Shown: positions 15,606-26,731 of the stretch, piece after piece | How positions within the stretch are numbered: position 1 is the stretch's first letter | Layout: each line of letters begins with the position of its first letter | Origin: a virus | Length of the DNA stretch: 39,279 nucleotides | Reading direction: 5' to 3' (one strand) | IMG/VR virus record: IMGVR_UViG_3300010368_000032 | Span: 1-39,279 of that record | Made by a program: the position numbers and the translations under genes | Notes under the pieces: model-generated | The model's input: only the letters and a program-made list of their open reading frames with translations | Databases searched by the model: none | Told to the model about the DNA's origin: nothing

Positions 15606-17146
15606 TGGCTATTAAAAGATATACAGCAACTTCAGACAATACAATCACCAATGCTTTTCAAATGGATTTGCGAACAAGGGGAACTGGATCAAATATGGGT
15701 TCGGCGGATACTCTTGAGGCATTCTATATTTATGGTCAGGTTAGTTCTTCTGCTGGGACAACTGCTGAAAAATCAAGAATTCTTATCCAATTTAATACAG
15801 ACAAGATCAATACAGATAGATCGAACGGATTAATTCCAGCTAGTGGAAATGTTGCTTGGTATCTTAATTTATATAATGCTCCCCACAGTTTTACATTACC
15901 AAAAGACTTTACTATGTCGATTTTACCAATTTCTTCTTCATGGCAAGAAGGGTATGGATTAGACATGGAGAATTATACGGATCAAACTTATGAAGGAACT
16001 GGATCAAACTGGATTAGAAGAGGAGCCAGTGGAGACGGATATGTTGCTTGGACTGCTGAAGGTGGAGATTTCCTAGAAGTTAGACAAGTAATTACGGCTA
16101 GTGAGTTCCCTTCTTATACAGCCACGTTTGTTGATGGTACAGAAGATTTATCTGTAGACGTATCTGAAGTAGTTGAGAAATGGCTTGAAGGAGCAACAAC
16201 TAATTATGGATTTGGCGTATATATGTCAGCAAGTTATGAAACTGGCTCACATTCCTACTATACTAAAAAGTTCTTCGCAAGATCAAGTGAATATTTTTTC
16301 CTTAGACCAAACTTGGAAGCAAGGTGGGACAGCACGACAAAAGATAGTGCAGCAAACTTTGTAAAAAGTAGTTCATTAGCTACGGCAGAAGACAACCTTA
16401 ATACTCTGTATCTATACAATTATGTAAGAGGTCAATTACAAAACATTCCAGCCAATGCTTCTCATGCTGATCCAGCAGTTGATATGAAAGTTAGTTTATA
16501 TTCTAATTCTGCTGGAAATGTATACGACAAGCTTCCTCTACCTGCTGGTGGTGACGTTGCTGCTACTGACGATACTGAAGCTGTAGGAGGAATTGTTTCC
16601 ACAGGGATATATACAGCTTCTTTTGCAATGAGTCATTCTTTAGATTCTGTGTATGCTGTTTGGCACTATGATGATTTGATCACATATCACACAAGTTCAG
16701 AAATAGTAGTTAACACTATTAATGCTTCCAACTATAATCCAGATCCAGATTATGTTACAACTATAGATAATTTAAAAGCTGTATATTCTAGAGAAGAACA
16801 AGCTAGATTTAGACTATTTGTTAGATCTAAAAATTGGAATCCGAATAATTATACAGTAATGCAAACAGAGCTTCCAAGTGAAGTTGTAGAAGACGCATAT
16901 TTTAGCTTGTATAGAATTGTGGATGATTACGTTGTAATTCCTTTCGGCACCGGCTCTGCAATACAACCCCAAGCAACTGGGTCGGCAGGGTCATATACGA
17001 GATTATCTTATGATATTTCTGGCAATTATTTTGATTTAGATATGAGTTTGTTACAAGCAGGATATCAATATGGTTTAAAGTTTGCTTATTATCAAAATGG
17101 ATCTTATAGAGAACAAAAAGAAGTTTTTAAATTTAAGGTAGAATAA
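15605..17146 (+). CDS. DNRLRE-like beta-sandwich virion protein
   Basis: A 513-residue protein. The N-terminal two hundred residues follow the pattern of DNRLRE/carbohydrate-binding-like modules: YTATSDNTITNAFQMDLRTR, GSADTLEAFYIYGQ, KSRILIQFNTDKI, then a strand-rich part with W-containing loops (SSWQEGYGLD, SNWIRRG, VAWTAEGGDF), and ending in VDVSEVVEKWLEG, where DNRLRE domains typically place a 'vDvT..v..W..g' element. The rest is strand-rich with many Ser/Tyr, as in fibre and wedge-surface proteins. It lies between the gp6-like gene and the giant LamG protein, with taATG-type spacing on both sides, so it probably belongs to the wedge complex, perhaps as a fibre attachment or sugar-binding piece. 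The function is inferred; only the fold resemblance is seen. Confidence 0.65.
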   Translation: MAIKRYTATSDNTITNAFQMDLRTRGTGSNMGSADTLEAFYIYGQVSSSAGTTAEKSRILIQFNTDKINTDRSNGLIPASGNVAWYLNLYNAPHSFTLPKDFTMSILPISSSWQEGYGLDMENYTDQTYEGTGSNWIRRGASGDGYVAWTAEGGDFLEVRQVITASEFPSYTATFVDGTEDLSVDVSEVVEKWLEGATTNYGFGVYMSASYETGSHSYYTKKFFARSSEYFFLRPNLEARWDSTTKDSAANFVKSSSLATAEDNLNTLYLYNYVRGQLQNIPANASHADPAVDMKVSLYSNSAGNVYDKLPLPAGGDVAATDDTEAVGGIVSTGIYTASFAMSHSLDSVYAVWHYDDLITYHTSSEIVVNTINASNYNPDPDYVTTIDNLKAVYSREEQARFRLFVRSKNWNPNNYTVMQTELPSEVVEDAYFSLYRIVDDYVVIPFGTGSAIQPQATGSAGSYTRLSYDISGNYFDLDMSLLQAGYQYGLKFAYYQNGSYREQKEVFKFKVE

Positions 17147-17148
17147 TA

Positions 17149-20100
17149 ATGGCAAATGTACCACCAATAATAATACCACCACCACAAGTAAAGTCAAAAA
17201 TTCAGCAGGATTTGGTAAAGCAGATAGCTGCTTATAATGCTGATATTTCTGCAAAATCTCAAATAATTTCAAACACTAGTGTAGATAAAGTTGGAAGAAA
17301 GATAGAATCTGCCGGATACCTTCAGGAATTTTTTGAAGATCAGAAAAGGTTTTTGCCAGATACTGACTTTTCTGATCCATCTAATTTCGCTTATTTTGGG
17401 TCTGCCGAAGAATATTATTTAAATGCAGCAGAGAATATATATCGTTTTTACCCATATGATGGATCTTTAAAAGAAAAATATGAATGGCATAATAATGCTT
17501 CTTTTTTGGATAATTATATATTTGAATATGAATATCCTCGAACAAATGGAAATATTTTAATTGGAGAGACATGGGGATCTGTTGCGGCAACAAAAACTGT
17601 AACAGACGATTCTTACAGTATTTCAGACGCACCGCAGTATATTTTTACAAAAGGTGGTCCAAATGCTCCATCAATACCTTCTTTTGCGACATCTTCCTAC
17701 ACTAAAATATTAGACTACAAAGAAAAAGAACAAAAAGCAAATATTTTTGATACAGAAATAGAGCAAATACAAAACTTTTCAGTAAATGGCAATGATGGTA
17801 ATACTGTTGAATTTTGGTTTAAGTTTCCAACAAATCCTTTGGCAGATCAACAATCAAAGCATTTTTGCTATTTTGATTTATGGAATGGGCAAACAATTGA
17901 TTCTGTAGTACCCGGATCTGAGTATGGTCGCTTAATGATTGAGACTAAGCTTGATGCATCATCAGAGTTTCAAGAGACATGTTTATTTAACGTAACTTAT
18001 AAATCTGGATCTTCTGGTGTCCTCGGTGCTAAAATTGGGGCTTTAACCTCCAATGTGCTAAGTTCTGTAAGCACAGATTATAACATTCAGCTGACAGACT
18101 GGAACCACTTTGCGTTTTCTATGGAAAACAATTTAACGGGTTCTGATCACTTATTAATTAACCTTTACATAAATGGTTATTTGGTTGAATCAACACATAC
18201 GGGATCTCAAATCGGTGAAGTAAAAGAAGGTCCTTTCAATTCAGCAATTGGAGCTTATAGAACTGGTCCAAATGCAGCAGCGGTTGCTGCTGGTGTTACT
18301 GAAGGATACGGATCCATTTCTGGGTCATTTGATGAATTTAGGTTTTGGAAAAAAACAAGAGATTCTTCTCAAATTGCATTTAATTGGTTCAAGCAAATAC
18401 AAGGCGGCACAAACACGGATTATGGAACACATGATTCCAAATATTCTGGATCTGCTAACCCTGTAGATCTTGGAGTATATTACAAATTCAACGAGGGAAT
18501 AACACTGTCTTCCTCTATAGACAGAATTGCATTAGATTATTCTGGTCGTGTTTCTAATGGTTTTATTAAAAATTATTCAACTAACATGAGATCGACATCC
18601 TCTGCTATTGTTTTGGCAAATGCAGCACAATCAGAATTTAAAGATCCAATCGTATATAATTTTCATCCGTCTGTTGTTTCATATCTTGAAAATGTTCAAT
18701 ATAAAGGAATGGAATATGACTTAAGAAATTCGATGTATCTTTACAATACTCTACCAGATTGGATAATAGCTGATGATGAAGATAAAAGTACATTTAATGC
18801 TAAAAAACTACTCCAAATAATGGCTAGCTATTTTGATGATCTTTTTCTACAAATAAAATCAGTCCAATCCCTTAAGGAACCAAAATATCTTAGTGGTTCA
18901 TTGTCTGGGAGTTATTTGAAGCCTTTGCCTTTTGCGAAAAGGTTGTTAACGAATTCAGGATTTCCTGCGCCGGAGATTTTTACAGATGGCACCGTATTTG
19001 AGCTTTTAGCTGATAGAAATGATGAATTTGAATTTAAAAGAAAACTAGCAGATGTAAAAAACCAAATTTATACAAATGTTTATAACAATTTGATAAACAT
19101 TAATAAAGCAAAGGGAACAGAGAAATCAATTAGAAATATACTTCATTGCTTTGGGGTCAGTGATGATGTATACAGCATAAACTTTTATGCAAACAATGCT
19201 AAAATAGATTTAGCCCAATCTCCTCTACCTAGAACAATAAGAAAAAGCTATGCAGATTTTAGTGATGCTAGTAGATTTGCTGCTACAGTTTTTCAAATGA
19301 CAGCATCTTCAAACTCGAATAGCGTGTCTTTTATCACAGGGAGTAATGGCTATGAGTATGCAACGATAACTGAGGAATTACCATTTACAATAGAAACAGA
19401 GGTTATCTTTCCTAAAAAGCCAGCATATTCAGACCCAGCGTTTAAAGACAAGGAATATATTAATTTATCCGCATCTTTGTTTGGAATGCATACCGTTGCT
19501 TTTTATGAAAATTCTTCAGATGCTGCAAAAGATACATCGTGGAATGACTTGGACAAGGCAAACTTTCAGGTTTATGCAGTTAGAGAAAAGAGAGGATCCC
19601 TAAGTTCTCAATATGATGATGTACATTTCATCCTTACATCGTCTCAGGCTTTCCCTTCAATTGAGGGAGTTATACCTGTTCTTACTAGTCCAATTTTTAG
19701 GGATACATATTTCAATGAAAAATGGAATTTTGCAGTAAAAATAAAACCGTCTAGATATCCAAATGTAGGAGTATTAAGTGGTTCAGAGCTTTCAGATTAT
19801 AAAGTAGAATTTATAGGATACAATGCTGTTGGGGACACGATACAAAACAGCTTTCATTTAACTGGAACTATCGATAGAAACGATGGTCTTGATATTGCTA
19901 GGTCTAGTAAAAGGGTGTATGTTGGAGCACATAGGGAGAACTTTACAGGATCTTTACTAACCCCAACAGATGTGAAAATATCTTCATGTAGGTTTTGGCA
20001 GTGTGATTTAACAACAGAAGAAATACAATCTCACGCAATAGATCCAACAAATTATGGCGTTTTTACACCAGAAAGATCAACATTTATGTTGCTTGGTAAA

Positions 20101-23100
20101 GATGATTATACTGGTTTTAGTGCAGATGATTTTCCTGTTGAAATACCAAGAATAAAAACGCTTTTGATGAATTGGGACTTCGATACTATCACAGGATCAA
20201 ACAAGGCTAATAGGGAAGGGGAATCGGTTGGAGAATTTATTGTAGAAGACTTTTCTTCTGGATCGAACACATCGATTTATACTGGATTTTTTAATGATTT
20301 ATTGACAAAGCAACACACAGGTAGGGGCTATTATTTTCCAAATATAGACAATTACACCGGCTCAATATCCAGAGAATATGTTTATGGAATGAAGCAACAA
20401 GTTCCAGAGAATTTTAACAATGCTGCAACTGTACAAATATTAGAAAGAGACGATGAATATTTTACCAGAAGAACAAGACCAATAACATTTTCTTTTGCAA
20501 TAGAAAAAAGTATGTATCAAGCAGTGTCTGAAGAAATGCTTAATTTTGTAGCAGCTTCCAAAGAGGCATCGGGTCTGGAAAATGCAATCGGCGATCCTGT
20601 AAATAGATATAGGGAAAGATACAAAGACTTAGAATTCTTAAGGCATATATTCTTTGAAAAAGTTTCCAATACTCCAGATATAGATAAATATTTGGAATTT
20701 TATAAATGGCTTGATGAATCAATAACGGAAATGGTGAGACACATTGTGCCTGTTTCTTCTAATTTTAGAAATGTAAGCAACGTTGTAGAAAGTCATGTTT
20801 TGGAAAGGAATAAATATAGAAATAAGTTTCCAATTATTACTGATGTAGCTAAAGGAAATCCACACACTGAAGAGGTTACAGAGATTGTATATGATGTTGA
20901 TTCGCATCAAACACAGGAAGAGACTTTTAGGACTGTATCACTTGATGGTCATGGAAGAAGCAAAATTGATATAATTGGAGATATAAGAGTTACAAATCGA
21001 ACTCCACCTACGTCTGAAATCGCAGATAGTAGACCAAGTTATATTCCCGCATATAGCCCAAACACTCCAACAGCAGACTATATTAGAACGCCAGCAGTGG
21101 ATCTTGGTTCCGCAACGCCCGAGGTAGATCAAAGTGAGAACCCGGATTATCACGCTGATATAGCTGATCTGACTCAGCCAGAATATTCAAGTGGTGACAC
21201 AACCATTGATTTACAGAGAGCTATAATACAAGCCGTTGTCAATAAAGATATAAGTGGAACAGGGAAGCATTCAACGGAAGCTGCCGGTGAAGGCTGGGTC
21301 ATCGGTGGTGGATCTGGTGTGGCATCCGGACAAGTATCCAGTCAATTTAATCAAGATCAAAGTAGGTCTAGACCAAAACATGGTAAAAACAAGCGTGGAT
21401 TTTTACTGAATTATTTTGAACCGGGATCTGGAAAAACAATGGTTTTTAACACTGGAGATCTAGTACCGGCTAGAACAATAAACTGGGATCGACTAAATCC
21501 ATCCAGAACATATAAGCCAGAATACAGAGTTGTTTTATCTGGAGATTCGGACGGCCGTGGATATCCCGGCAGACTTGTTTCGCCATATGCATTTTTCAGC
21601 GGAACGTTCCCAACTAGTCAAGTAACTGGATATCAAATAGATTCTCAACATCATAGAGATTATTATTTAGAAACAAAAGACGTTTCTTTGCAAGGACCAT
21701 TTACTGCACAGAATGTCGGAGGATATGCGTATAGGCATGGTGGGTTAAGGGTAGACGTTAATGCTCCGGGGATGGGTTATAATTTTAAGCCAGAAGCATG
21801 GTATGCATACAGATCTATTCTTCCATCTGGAGAAATTCAGTTTACTTTATATAACCCATTTGACTTACCGGGAACCGGAAATGGCTATCCAAGAGCACCT
21901 TATTTGAGAGATGAAGTTGCAAAAAGACCGTTTAATATTAAGAATATTAAATCAACAATAGATAGTTATTTACCACAAAGAACAGAATTACCACCAGTTA
22001 ATGATCTTGGTAATTCAAAGCCATATGTTGGTAATTATGAAAAAGATTATCAAATAATGTCTTTTAGGCAAAGAGACATTAATAATAGATATTTAATAAG
22101 AAGTGGTTCTGTTTCAACTGCTTCAGTTGGTTCTACTGGCATACCATCAATATCTGGAGCATATGATTGGGAAGTCCCAAACATGGGCAAGTCAGAACAC
22201 ATAATTGTTAGTAAATTTTCCGCTCCCGGAGGTCCAGAAACCGCTGGCAAAGCTTTTAATGACTATACATCTGACACATATAGTCCCTATAATGCTATAC
22301 CGTTTAGAAATTTATCTGTAAAACAGCCCCTTTATACTCTTTTGACATCTCATGCATTATTCGGGGGATATAGTAGTGATTATGGCGCACCATCTGCATC
22401 ATACCATAAAGTTCAAAGAAATGGCAAAAAATATGTAAAACACTCAGACATTTTTGAAACAGTAGTAACTGCCGCAGTATACGATAATTATTGGCTACAA
22501 CACATGATCCCGCAAAGCGATTTACAATATGCTTGGATTACAGCATCTGCAACAAATGTTATTTATGGCTATGAGCAGCCAGATTATGAAAATGCCAGCT
22601 ATGCATCAACTGATATTCAATTCGTTAGCGAGAGCCAACACGCATCGGTGTTGAGTTCATTCGGTGGCTTTTTCGGCGGAGATGTTGTCCAAGTGTTTGG
22701 AGTGTCTCCGGGCAACCTGTACTCGCAAGAGGGTAGAATTACAACAGATTTTGTTGGGCTAAACTACAATGTTTTAACAAGTATTACTGAATCCTCAAAC
22801 ACGATTGGAGCCTCTCTTAATACGACTCTTATAGATGATGGGTTTGTCGAAGATGGTCCCGGCTATGGACCATCTTTTCTGGCACAAGGTGCAATTGGAT
22901 ACCCTGCTTTCTTAAATGCAATCAACTTAAATAGAAACGGAGCCGGTGGCTTCTCATCTTGGAAACAAATAAGACAAGCAGATAATCCTATTGTAAAAGA
23001 CATGAGAAAATACAATAGGTTATCAATACTAACTCAAAGTATTGATAGCGAGACTGGCAATCCTAAACTACAGCATTTAGTAAAAAATGGCTTCAAAAAT

Positions 23101-26100
23101 TTCTACGAGCCGTCTGTATATTTTAAATATAAGCCATTAGAACACACCCTTAATTTAAAAGCAGGCACTCAGATTTTATTAAAAAATAGCTATTCTAATA
23201 ATTTAGTCACATTTTCAGATAAAAAAATTAATGAACTATTAGATTACTATGGGAACGATCCAAAGGATCAAATATATTCAAAACTTAAAAAAGTTTATGT
23301 TGATGGAGAAATAGCAAAAGAATTTAGTGCTATAGATAATTTGGATAATTTAACTTACAGAGAAGTTGTTTATCCTCGTGAAAGAAACACAGGCTTTGCT
23401 AAGGTAAGGGGTAGAGAAAATTATACTGTATCTAGTGGATCTGCTGAATTTAATGTAAGAATGGGAGACTCTAGGGCTTTCTGGAAAAATAATATCAACG
23501 ACAGACTAAGAAGTGATGCAGAAGCAAGAAATGCTCAGGGATTGATTATTGCAAGTGGGTCTTCTTATTTTGGCTTGACAGATATGAGTATTTGGCCGCT
23601 TGACGCAGAAGAGCCGTTTTATGACTTATACGCTGTATCTTCATCCGACAACGCCGACGGAGGATATGATCCTTACTTTTGGTGTCCAATTTCTCCGTCT
23701 GCTTCTTCTGGTCAGCCTCTCGGCGGTCTAGATCCCGCATCTTCTACCAGAATTGCAAACCTAAACAAGAATGGAGAATTATCTTATGCTGGCTGGATTT
23801 ATGGTCTTTTAGGTATTAATATTCAAAGCAAGGTAAGAAATGAGAATGCCCCAACGGGATCGGGTCCATTGCCAAACTTTTTAGGAAATGGAACTGCCGA
23901 TGATGGCTTGAACTATGTTCCAACTGCTTCTTTCCAATTTGAATATCCAAACATGATGATGTCTGGGGCACAAATAACAAGAGGCACAGCAATGCCAACT
24001 GCTTCTCTTCACTTGATTGCGCCATACAGAACAGATGTTCTCAGTGGCAAAACCCCTTGGTTTAATTCATACGAAGATTATTCAGAGGACATTAGAAGAA
24101 TTGCAAAAGATTATACAGTTATACCTGAATTTAGAATTACAGATCACATTGATCATTATTTAAATGAAGGATTTTTTGCAGATAATAACAAGTTTTTAGA
24201 TCTTATCGGTGCCTCTTTGGAAAATACTGCAAGTGCCACCTCTGAAACCGGAGAATTTCAAAGAGAATTCTTTAAAATTTATTCACATTCAGATTTTATG
24301 AAGCATTTCTCTGTGATTCAGGAGGACCATAAGAAAAATGATACGGCATATGCATCAAAGATTAGATTAGAGGCAAATGCTGTAAAGAAACTCTTGCCGT
24401 ATCAAGGATTTTATCCTGCCCTAAGATCTGTACAACTTGGGCAATTATTTTCTGCTTCTTATGGACCATATATAACAGGATCAAATGTTAGAGATGGAGC
24501 ACAGGAAAGACTGGCGGCTCTTTATCAGCCTTTCTTTGCTCCGGGTATTTTCTTTAACACTATCAAATCTGGTATTGCTGTGTCATACCCAGTACATACG
24601 GCATCAGCACCAGATGTATATACTGGCGCAGGGTCTCCTGCTGCAAATGCATCAACGACAGGATCCTTGTATGTCTCTAATCAGTACAAAGATGTTCCAA
24701 ATTACATGTTCCCGTTTGAATCAATTTTAGATCCAGATCAGTTTTTGCCTGTGGCTTCTTCTAGAAACCCTTTAACTTCTAGTGTTTTCTTTGTGTATCC
24801 TAACTTTACAGGATCAGCTAGATCAGACGATTTAGACGGATTTTATGCAGCACAAACAGTCGATTTCCCTTACGATACAACTGTTGGAACTAATAGAAAT
24901 CAGCCTGATATCTTTTTTCAATGGAAAGGACAAAGCAATCCAAAATATAGTTTAGCAACAAGCAATTTCTTTGCAGAAGCAGTCGATTTCTTTTTGGAAA
25001 GAGGAACTCTAACAAGTTTTATTTCCAAAGCAGAAAAAGATTTTAAGTCTATGACATCTGGATCAACTTACTACATGGATGTGTTGCTTTACAAAACAGA
25101 TAATTTTGTCTCCTATGAGGGACCACCATCAGGAACATTTGAGTATCGTGGCGGCTTAGTAAGTTCAGCCTCATTTGCGACCGACTCTTGGCATGGTCGT
25201 GTTAATAATGGTTCTTTAGCGCCCGGATCCCTCCCATATGGAGATGGGCTAGTGAACACCTCAATTAGCGCAAGAGGTATGCATTATGGACCATCTTACA
25301 AGGCTAGTCAATATATTTGGGGATCTAGTGGTACTGGCTCTGTGCCATATGCTGCTTTTAGGGCACAAGATCCAACTTATGCCCCACATACTCCGCCTTA
25401 TTTTTATGGCACTTCAAGAGCAAGAATTGCTTTCAAGCCCCACAATGTTAGAGACATGCAGGCAGGAGAAGCAGCCAAGTTTACTTTAGAAGAAATCTTG
25501 TCAAATGCTAAAGTAGAAACAGTATATGAAAATGACAATGAATTGGCAAAGACATTACAAGATGATTCATATAGAAACAATAATCCTGCCGGTCAAGCGC
25601 AGATGCAACTTAGCTCTTCTGTAAATCTTTTTGGTCAAATTACGCTAAAAGAAGTTGAATACGGGACGGAAAGAAACCCAGACGGAACATATAAAGCAAC
25701 AAGAGCGACAACACCAGTTGTTCAGGGCACAAATGACGCTTGGATTATTGAAACTAAGTTTGAATGCCCTTCAATTAATATGGCTGATATGGATACTGCT
25801 TCTCTTGGCGCAGGAATTGGCGACGGCAAAGAAAAATATTATACAAGAGGTATCTGGAAAGGCTATGGATTACCTCCTACAGGCTCAGAAGGCTTGTTCT
25901 TGCAATTGAAAGAAAGTTATCCACAAATAATCAATAGCATTAGTGGTCGCATAGATATCTCTGCTGAATTAACTGGATCTCTCATTGATATTTGTGGTTT
26001 TAAAGCTTCCAAAGAAAGAATTGGAAAGATTAGAGCAAAAAAAACCATTTCAGAAGCTATTGTAGCTGTACCAATCGATGAAAAAGGAAATTTCTTCTCA

Positions 26101-26706
26101 ATCGACCCATTGATGTTCCAAAAGCAGAAATCAAATTATGAAACCAACAACAAAGCTCTTATGGCTGGTGATTTTGGTGTAGCTACTGATATTGGAGAGA
26201 CATCGATCACTGATATGATCACTAAGATGAAGAAGTTTTCACTTCCACCTCAAATGGATTTCTTGAACAATCCAAATATTGATCCATTTGTTATGTATAT
26301 GTTTGAATTCACACACTCTCTTAGTAAGCAAGACCTTGCTGACATTTGGCAAAACTTAATGCCTGAAATTTCTAGAACAGCAGAAAGACAATCTGTTGCT
26401 ATTGAACATCAAGTCGGTGTTAATTATGAATTTTTTGGTCAATATGGCAAAGGAAAGCTCCCAGACAATATTAGATGGATGGTATTCAAAGTAAAGCAAA
26501 AAGCAAGAAATAACTTCTTTAATGTAACACAGCAATCAGAGGTGGCAAAAGGCTTTACATTCTCTGCTCTAAAGGAACTGCAAGGCATTTCATCAAACCC
26601 AGAAGCAGAATTGCCATACAGCTATAACTGGCCGTATGATTTCTTCTCGCTTGTTGAATTAGCGCAGGTAGAAAGTGAAATTACTTTTGAGCCACCAAAA
26701 GAATAG
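17149..26706 (+). CDS. Giant baseplate wedge-like protein with two LamG-like domains (3,185 residues)
   Basis: A 9.6-kb uninterrupted gene, third after the gp6-like gene where T4 has gp7 (1,032 residues). A proline-rich start (NVPPIIIPPPQV) leads to a helical N-terminus. Residues about 210-480 look like a LamG/concanavalin-type sandwich (GNTVEFWFKFPTNP, WNHFAFSMENN, FDEFRFWKKTRDSSQIAFNW, YYKFNEG). Residues about 655-690 contain KGTEKSIRNILHCFGVSDDV, a motif style common in phage baseplate proteins. A second LamG-like unit follows at about 740-975 (PFTIETEVIFP, KWNFAVKIKPS, SCRFWQCDLTTEEIQSHAID). Residues about 1375-1420 are Gly/Ser/charged and likely flexible. The last 250 residues, with LPPQMDFLNNPNIDPFVMYM and PYSYNWPYDFFSLVELAQ, look like a compact conserved end domain. 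I infer a greatly enlarged gp7-type wedge arm carrying sugar-binding modules. The gp7 equivalence rests on gene order only. Confidence 0.72.
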   Translation: MANVPPIIIPPPQVKSKIQQDLVKQIAAYNADISAKSQIISNTSVDKVGRKIESAGYLQEFFEDQKRFLPDTDFSDPSNFAYFGSAEEYYLNAAENIYRFYPYDGSLKEKYEWHNNASFLDNYIFEYEYPRTNGNILIGETWGSVAATKTVTDDSYSISDAPQYIFTKGGPNAPSIPSFATSSYTKILDYKEKEQKANIFDTEIEQIQNFSVNGNDGNTVEFWFKFPTNPLADQQSKHFCYFDLWNGQTIDSVVPGSEYGRLMIETKLDASSEFQETCLFNVTYKSGSSGVLGAKIGALTSNVLSSVSTDYNIQLTDWNHFAFSMENNLTGSDHLLINLYINGYLVESTHTGSQIGEVKEGPFNSAIGAYRTGPNAAAVAAGVTEGYGSISGSFDEFRFWKKTRDSSQIAFNWFKQIQGGTNTDYGTHDSKYSGSANPVDLGVYYKFNEGITLSSSIDRIALDYSGRVSNGFIKNYSTNMRSTSSAIVLANAAQSEFKDPIVYNFHPSVVSYLENVQYKGMEYDLRNSMYLYNTLPDWIIADDEDKSTFNAKKLLQIMASYFDDLFLQIKSVQSLKEPKYLSGSLSGSYLKPLPFAKRLLTNSGFPAPEIFTDGTVFELLADRNDEFEFKRKLADVKNQIYTNVYNNLININKAKGTEKSIRNILHCFGVSDDVYSINFYANNAKIDLAQSPLPRTIRKSYADFSDASRFAATVFQMTASSNSNSVSFITGSNGYEYATITEELPFTIETEVIFPKKPAYSDPAFKDKEYINLSASLFGMHTVAFYENSSDAAKDTSWNDLDKANFQVYAVREKRGSLSSQYDDVHFILTSSQAFPSIEGVIPVLTSPIFRDTYFNEKWNFAVKIKPSRYPNVGVLSGSELSDYKVEFIGYNAVGDTIQNSFHLTGTIDRNDGLDIARSSKRVYVGAHRENFTGSLLTPTDVKISSCRFWQCDLTTEEIQSHAIDPTNYGVFTPERSTFMLLGKDDYTGFSADDFPVEIPRIKTLLMNWDFDTITGSNKANREGESVGEFIVEDFSSGSNTSIYTGFFNDLLTKQHTGRGYYFPNIDNYTGSISREYVYGMKQQVPENFNNAATVQILERDDEYFTRRTRPITFSFAIEKSMYQAVSEEMLNFVAASKEASGLENAIGDPVNRYRERYKDLEFLRHIFFEKVSNTPDIDKYLEFYKWLDESITEMVRHIVPVSSNFRNVSNVVESHVLERNKYRNKFPIITDVAKGNPHTEEVTEIVYDVDSHQTQEETFRTVSLDGHGRSKIDIIGDIRVTNRTPPTSEIADSRPSYIPAYSPNTPTADYIRTPAVDLGSATPEVDQSENPDYHADIADLTQPEYSSGDTTIDLQRAIIQAVVNKDISGTGKHSTEAAGEGWVIGGGSGVASGQVSSQFNQDQSRSRPKHGKNKRGFLLNYFEPGSGKTMVFNTGDLVPARTINWDRLNPSRTYKPEYRVVLSGDSDGRGYPGRLVSPYAFFSGTFPTSQVTGYQIDSQHHRDYYLETKDVSLQGPFTAQNVGGYAYRHGGLRVDVNAPGMGYNFKPEAWYAYRSILPSGEIQFTLYNPFDLPGTGNGYPRAPYLRDEVAKRPFNIKNIKSTIDSYLPQRTELPPVNDLGNSKPYVGNYEKDYQIMSFRQRDINNRYLIRSGSVSTASVGSTGIPSISGAYDWEVPNMGKSEHIIVSKFSAPGGPETAGKAFNDYTSDTYSPYNAIPFRNLSVKQPLYTLLTSHALFGGYSSDYGAPSASYHKVQRNGKKYVKHSDIFETVVTAAVYDNYWLQHMIPQSDLQYAWITASATNVIYGYEQPDYENASYASTDIQFVSESQHASVLSSFGGFFGGDVVQVFGVSPGNLYSQEGRITTDFVGLNYNVLTSITESSNTIGASLNTTLIDDGFVEDGPGYGPSFLAQGAIGYPAFLNAINLNRNGAGGFSSWKQIRQADNPIVKDMRKYNRLSILTQSIDSETGNPKLQHLVKNGFKNFYEPSVYFKYKPLEHTLNLKAGTQILLKNSYSNNLVTFSDKKINELLDYYGNDPKDQIYSKLKKVYVDGEIAKEFSAIDNLDNLTYREVVYPRERNTGFAKVRGRENYTVSSGSAEFNVRMGDSRAFWKNNINDRLRSDAEARNAQGLIIASGSSYFGLTDMSIWPLDAEEPFYDLYAVSSSDNADGGYDPYFWCPISPSASSGQPLGGLDPASSTRIANLNKNGELSYAGWIYGLLGINIQSKVRNENAPTGSGPLPNFLGNGTADDGLNYVPTASFQFEYPNMMMSGAQITRGTAMPTASLHLIAPYRTDVLSGKTPWFNSYEDYSEDIRRIAKDYTVIPEFRITDHIDHYLNEGFFADNNKFLDLIGASLENTASATSETGEFQREFFKIYSHSDFMKHFSVIQEDHKKNDTAYASKIRLEANAVKKLLPYQGFYPALRSVQLGQLFSASYGPYITGSNVRDGAQERLAALYQPFFAPGIFFNTIKSGIAVSYPVHTASAPDVYTGAGSPAANASTTGSLYVSNQYKDVPNYMFPFESILDPDQFLPVASSRNPLTSSVFFVYPNFTGSARSDDLDGFYAAQTVDFPYDTTVGTNRNQPDIFFQWKGQSNPKYSLATSNFFAEAVDFFLERGTLTSFISKAEKDFKSMTSGSTYYMDVLLYKTDNFVSYEGPPSGTFEYRGGLVSSASFATDSWHGRVNNGSLAPGSLPYGDGLVNTSISARGMHYGPSYKASQYIWGSSGTGSVPYAAFRAQDPTYAPHTPPYFYGTSRARIAFKPHNVRDMQAGEAAKFTLEEILSNAKVETVYENDNELAKTLQDDSYRNNNPAGQAQMQLSSSVNLFGQITLKEVEYGTERNPDGTYKATRATTPVVQGTNDAWIIETKFECPSINMADMDTASLGAGIGDGKEKYYTRGIWKGYGLPPTGSEGLFLQLKESYPQIINSISGRIDISAELTGSLIDICGFKASKERIGKIRAKKTISEAIVAVPIDEKGNFFSIDPLMFQKQKSNYETNNKALMAGDFGVATDIGETSITDMITKMKKFSLPPQMDFLNNPNIDPFVMYMFEFTHSLSKQDLADIWQNLMPEISRTAERQSVAIEHQVGVNYEFFGQYGKGKLPDNIRWMVFKVKQKARNNFFNVTQQSEVAKGFTFSALKELQGISSNPEAELPYSYNWPYDFFSLVELAQVESEITFEPPKE

Positions 26707-26723
26707 AATTTTAATAACGAAGG

Positions 26724-26731
26724 CTATTTAT
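26724..26731 (+). promoter_or_regulatory. Putative late promoter, CTATTTAT
   Basis: The octamer sits in a 32-base gap, with exactly 7 bases (aggtatt) between it and the ATG at 26739. This is the same spacing as at the 1445 copy. The expected start of transcription falls at or near the first base of the gene. An AGG four bases from the ATG is too weak and too close to count as a normal ribosome site. Confidence 0.6.
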
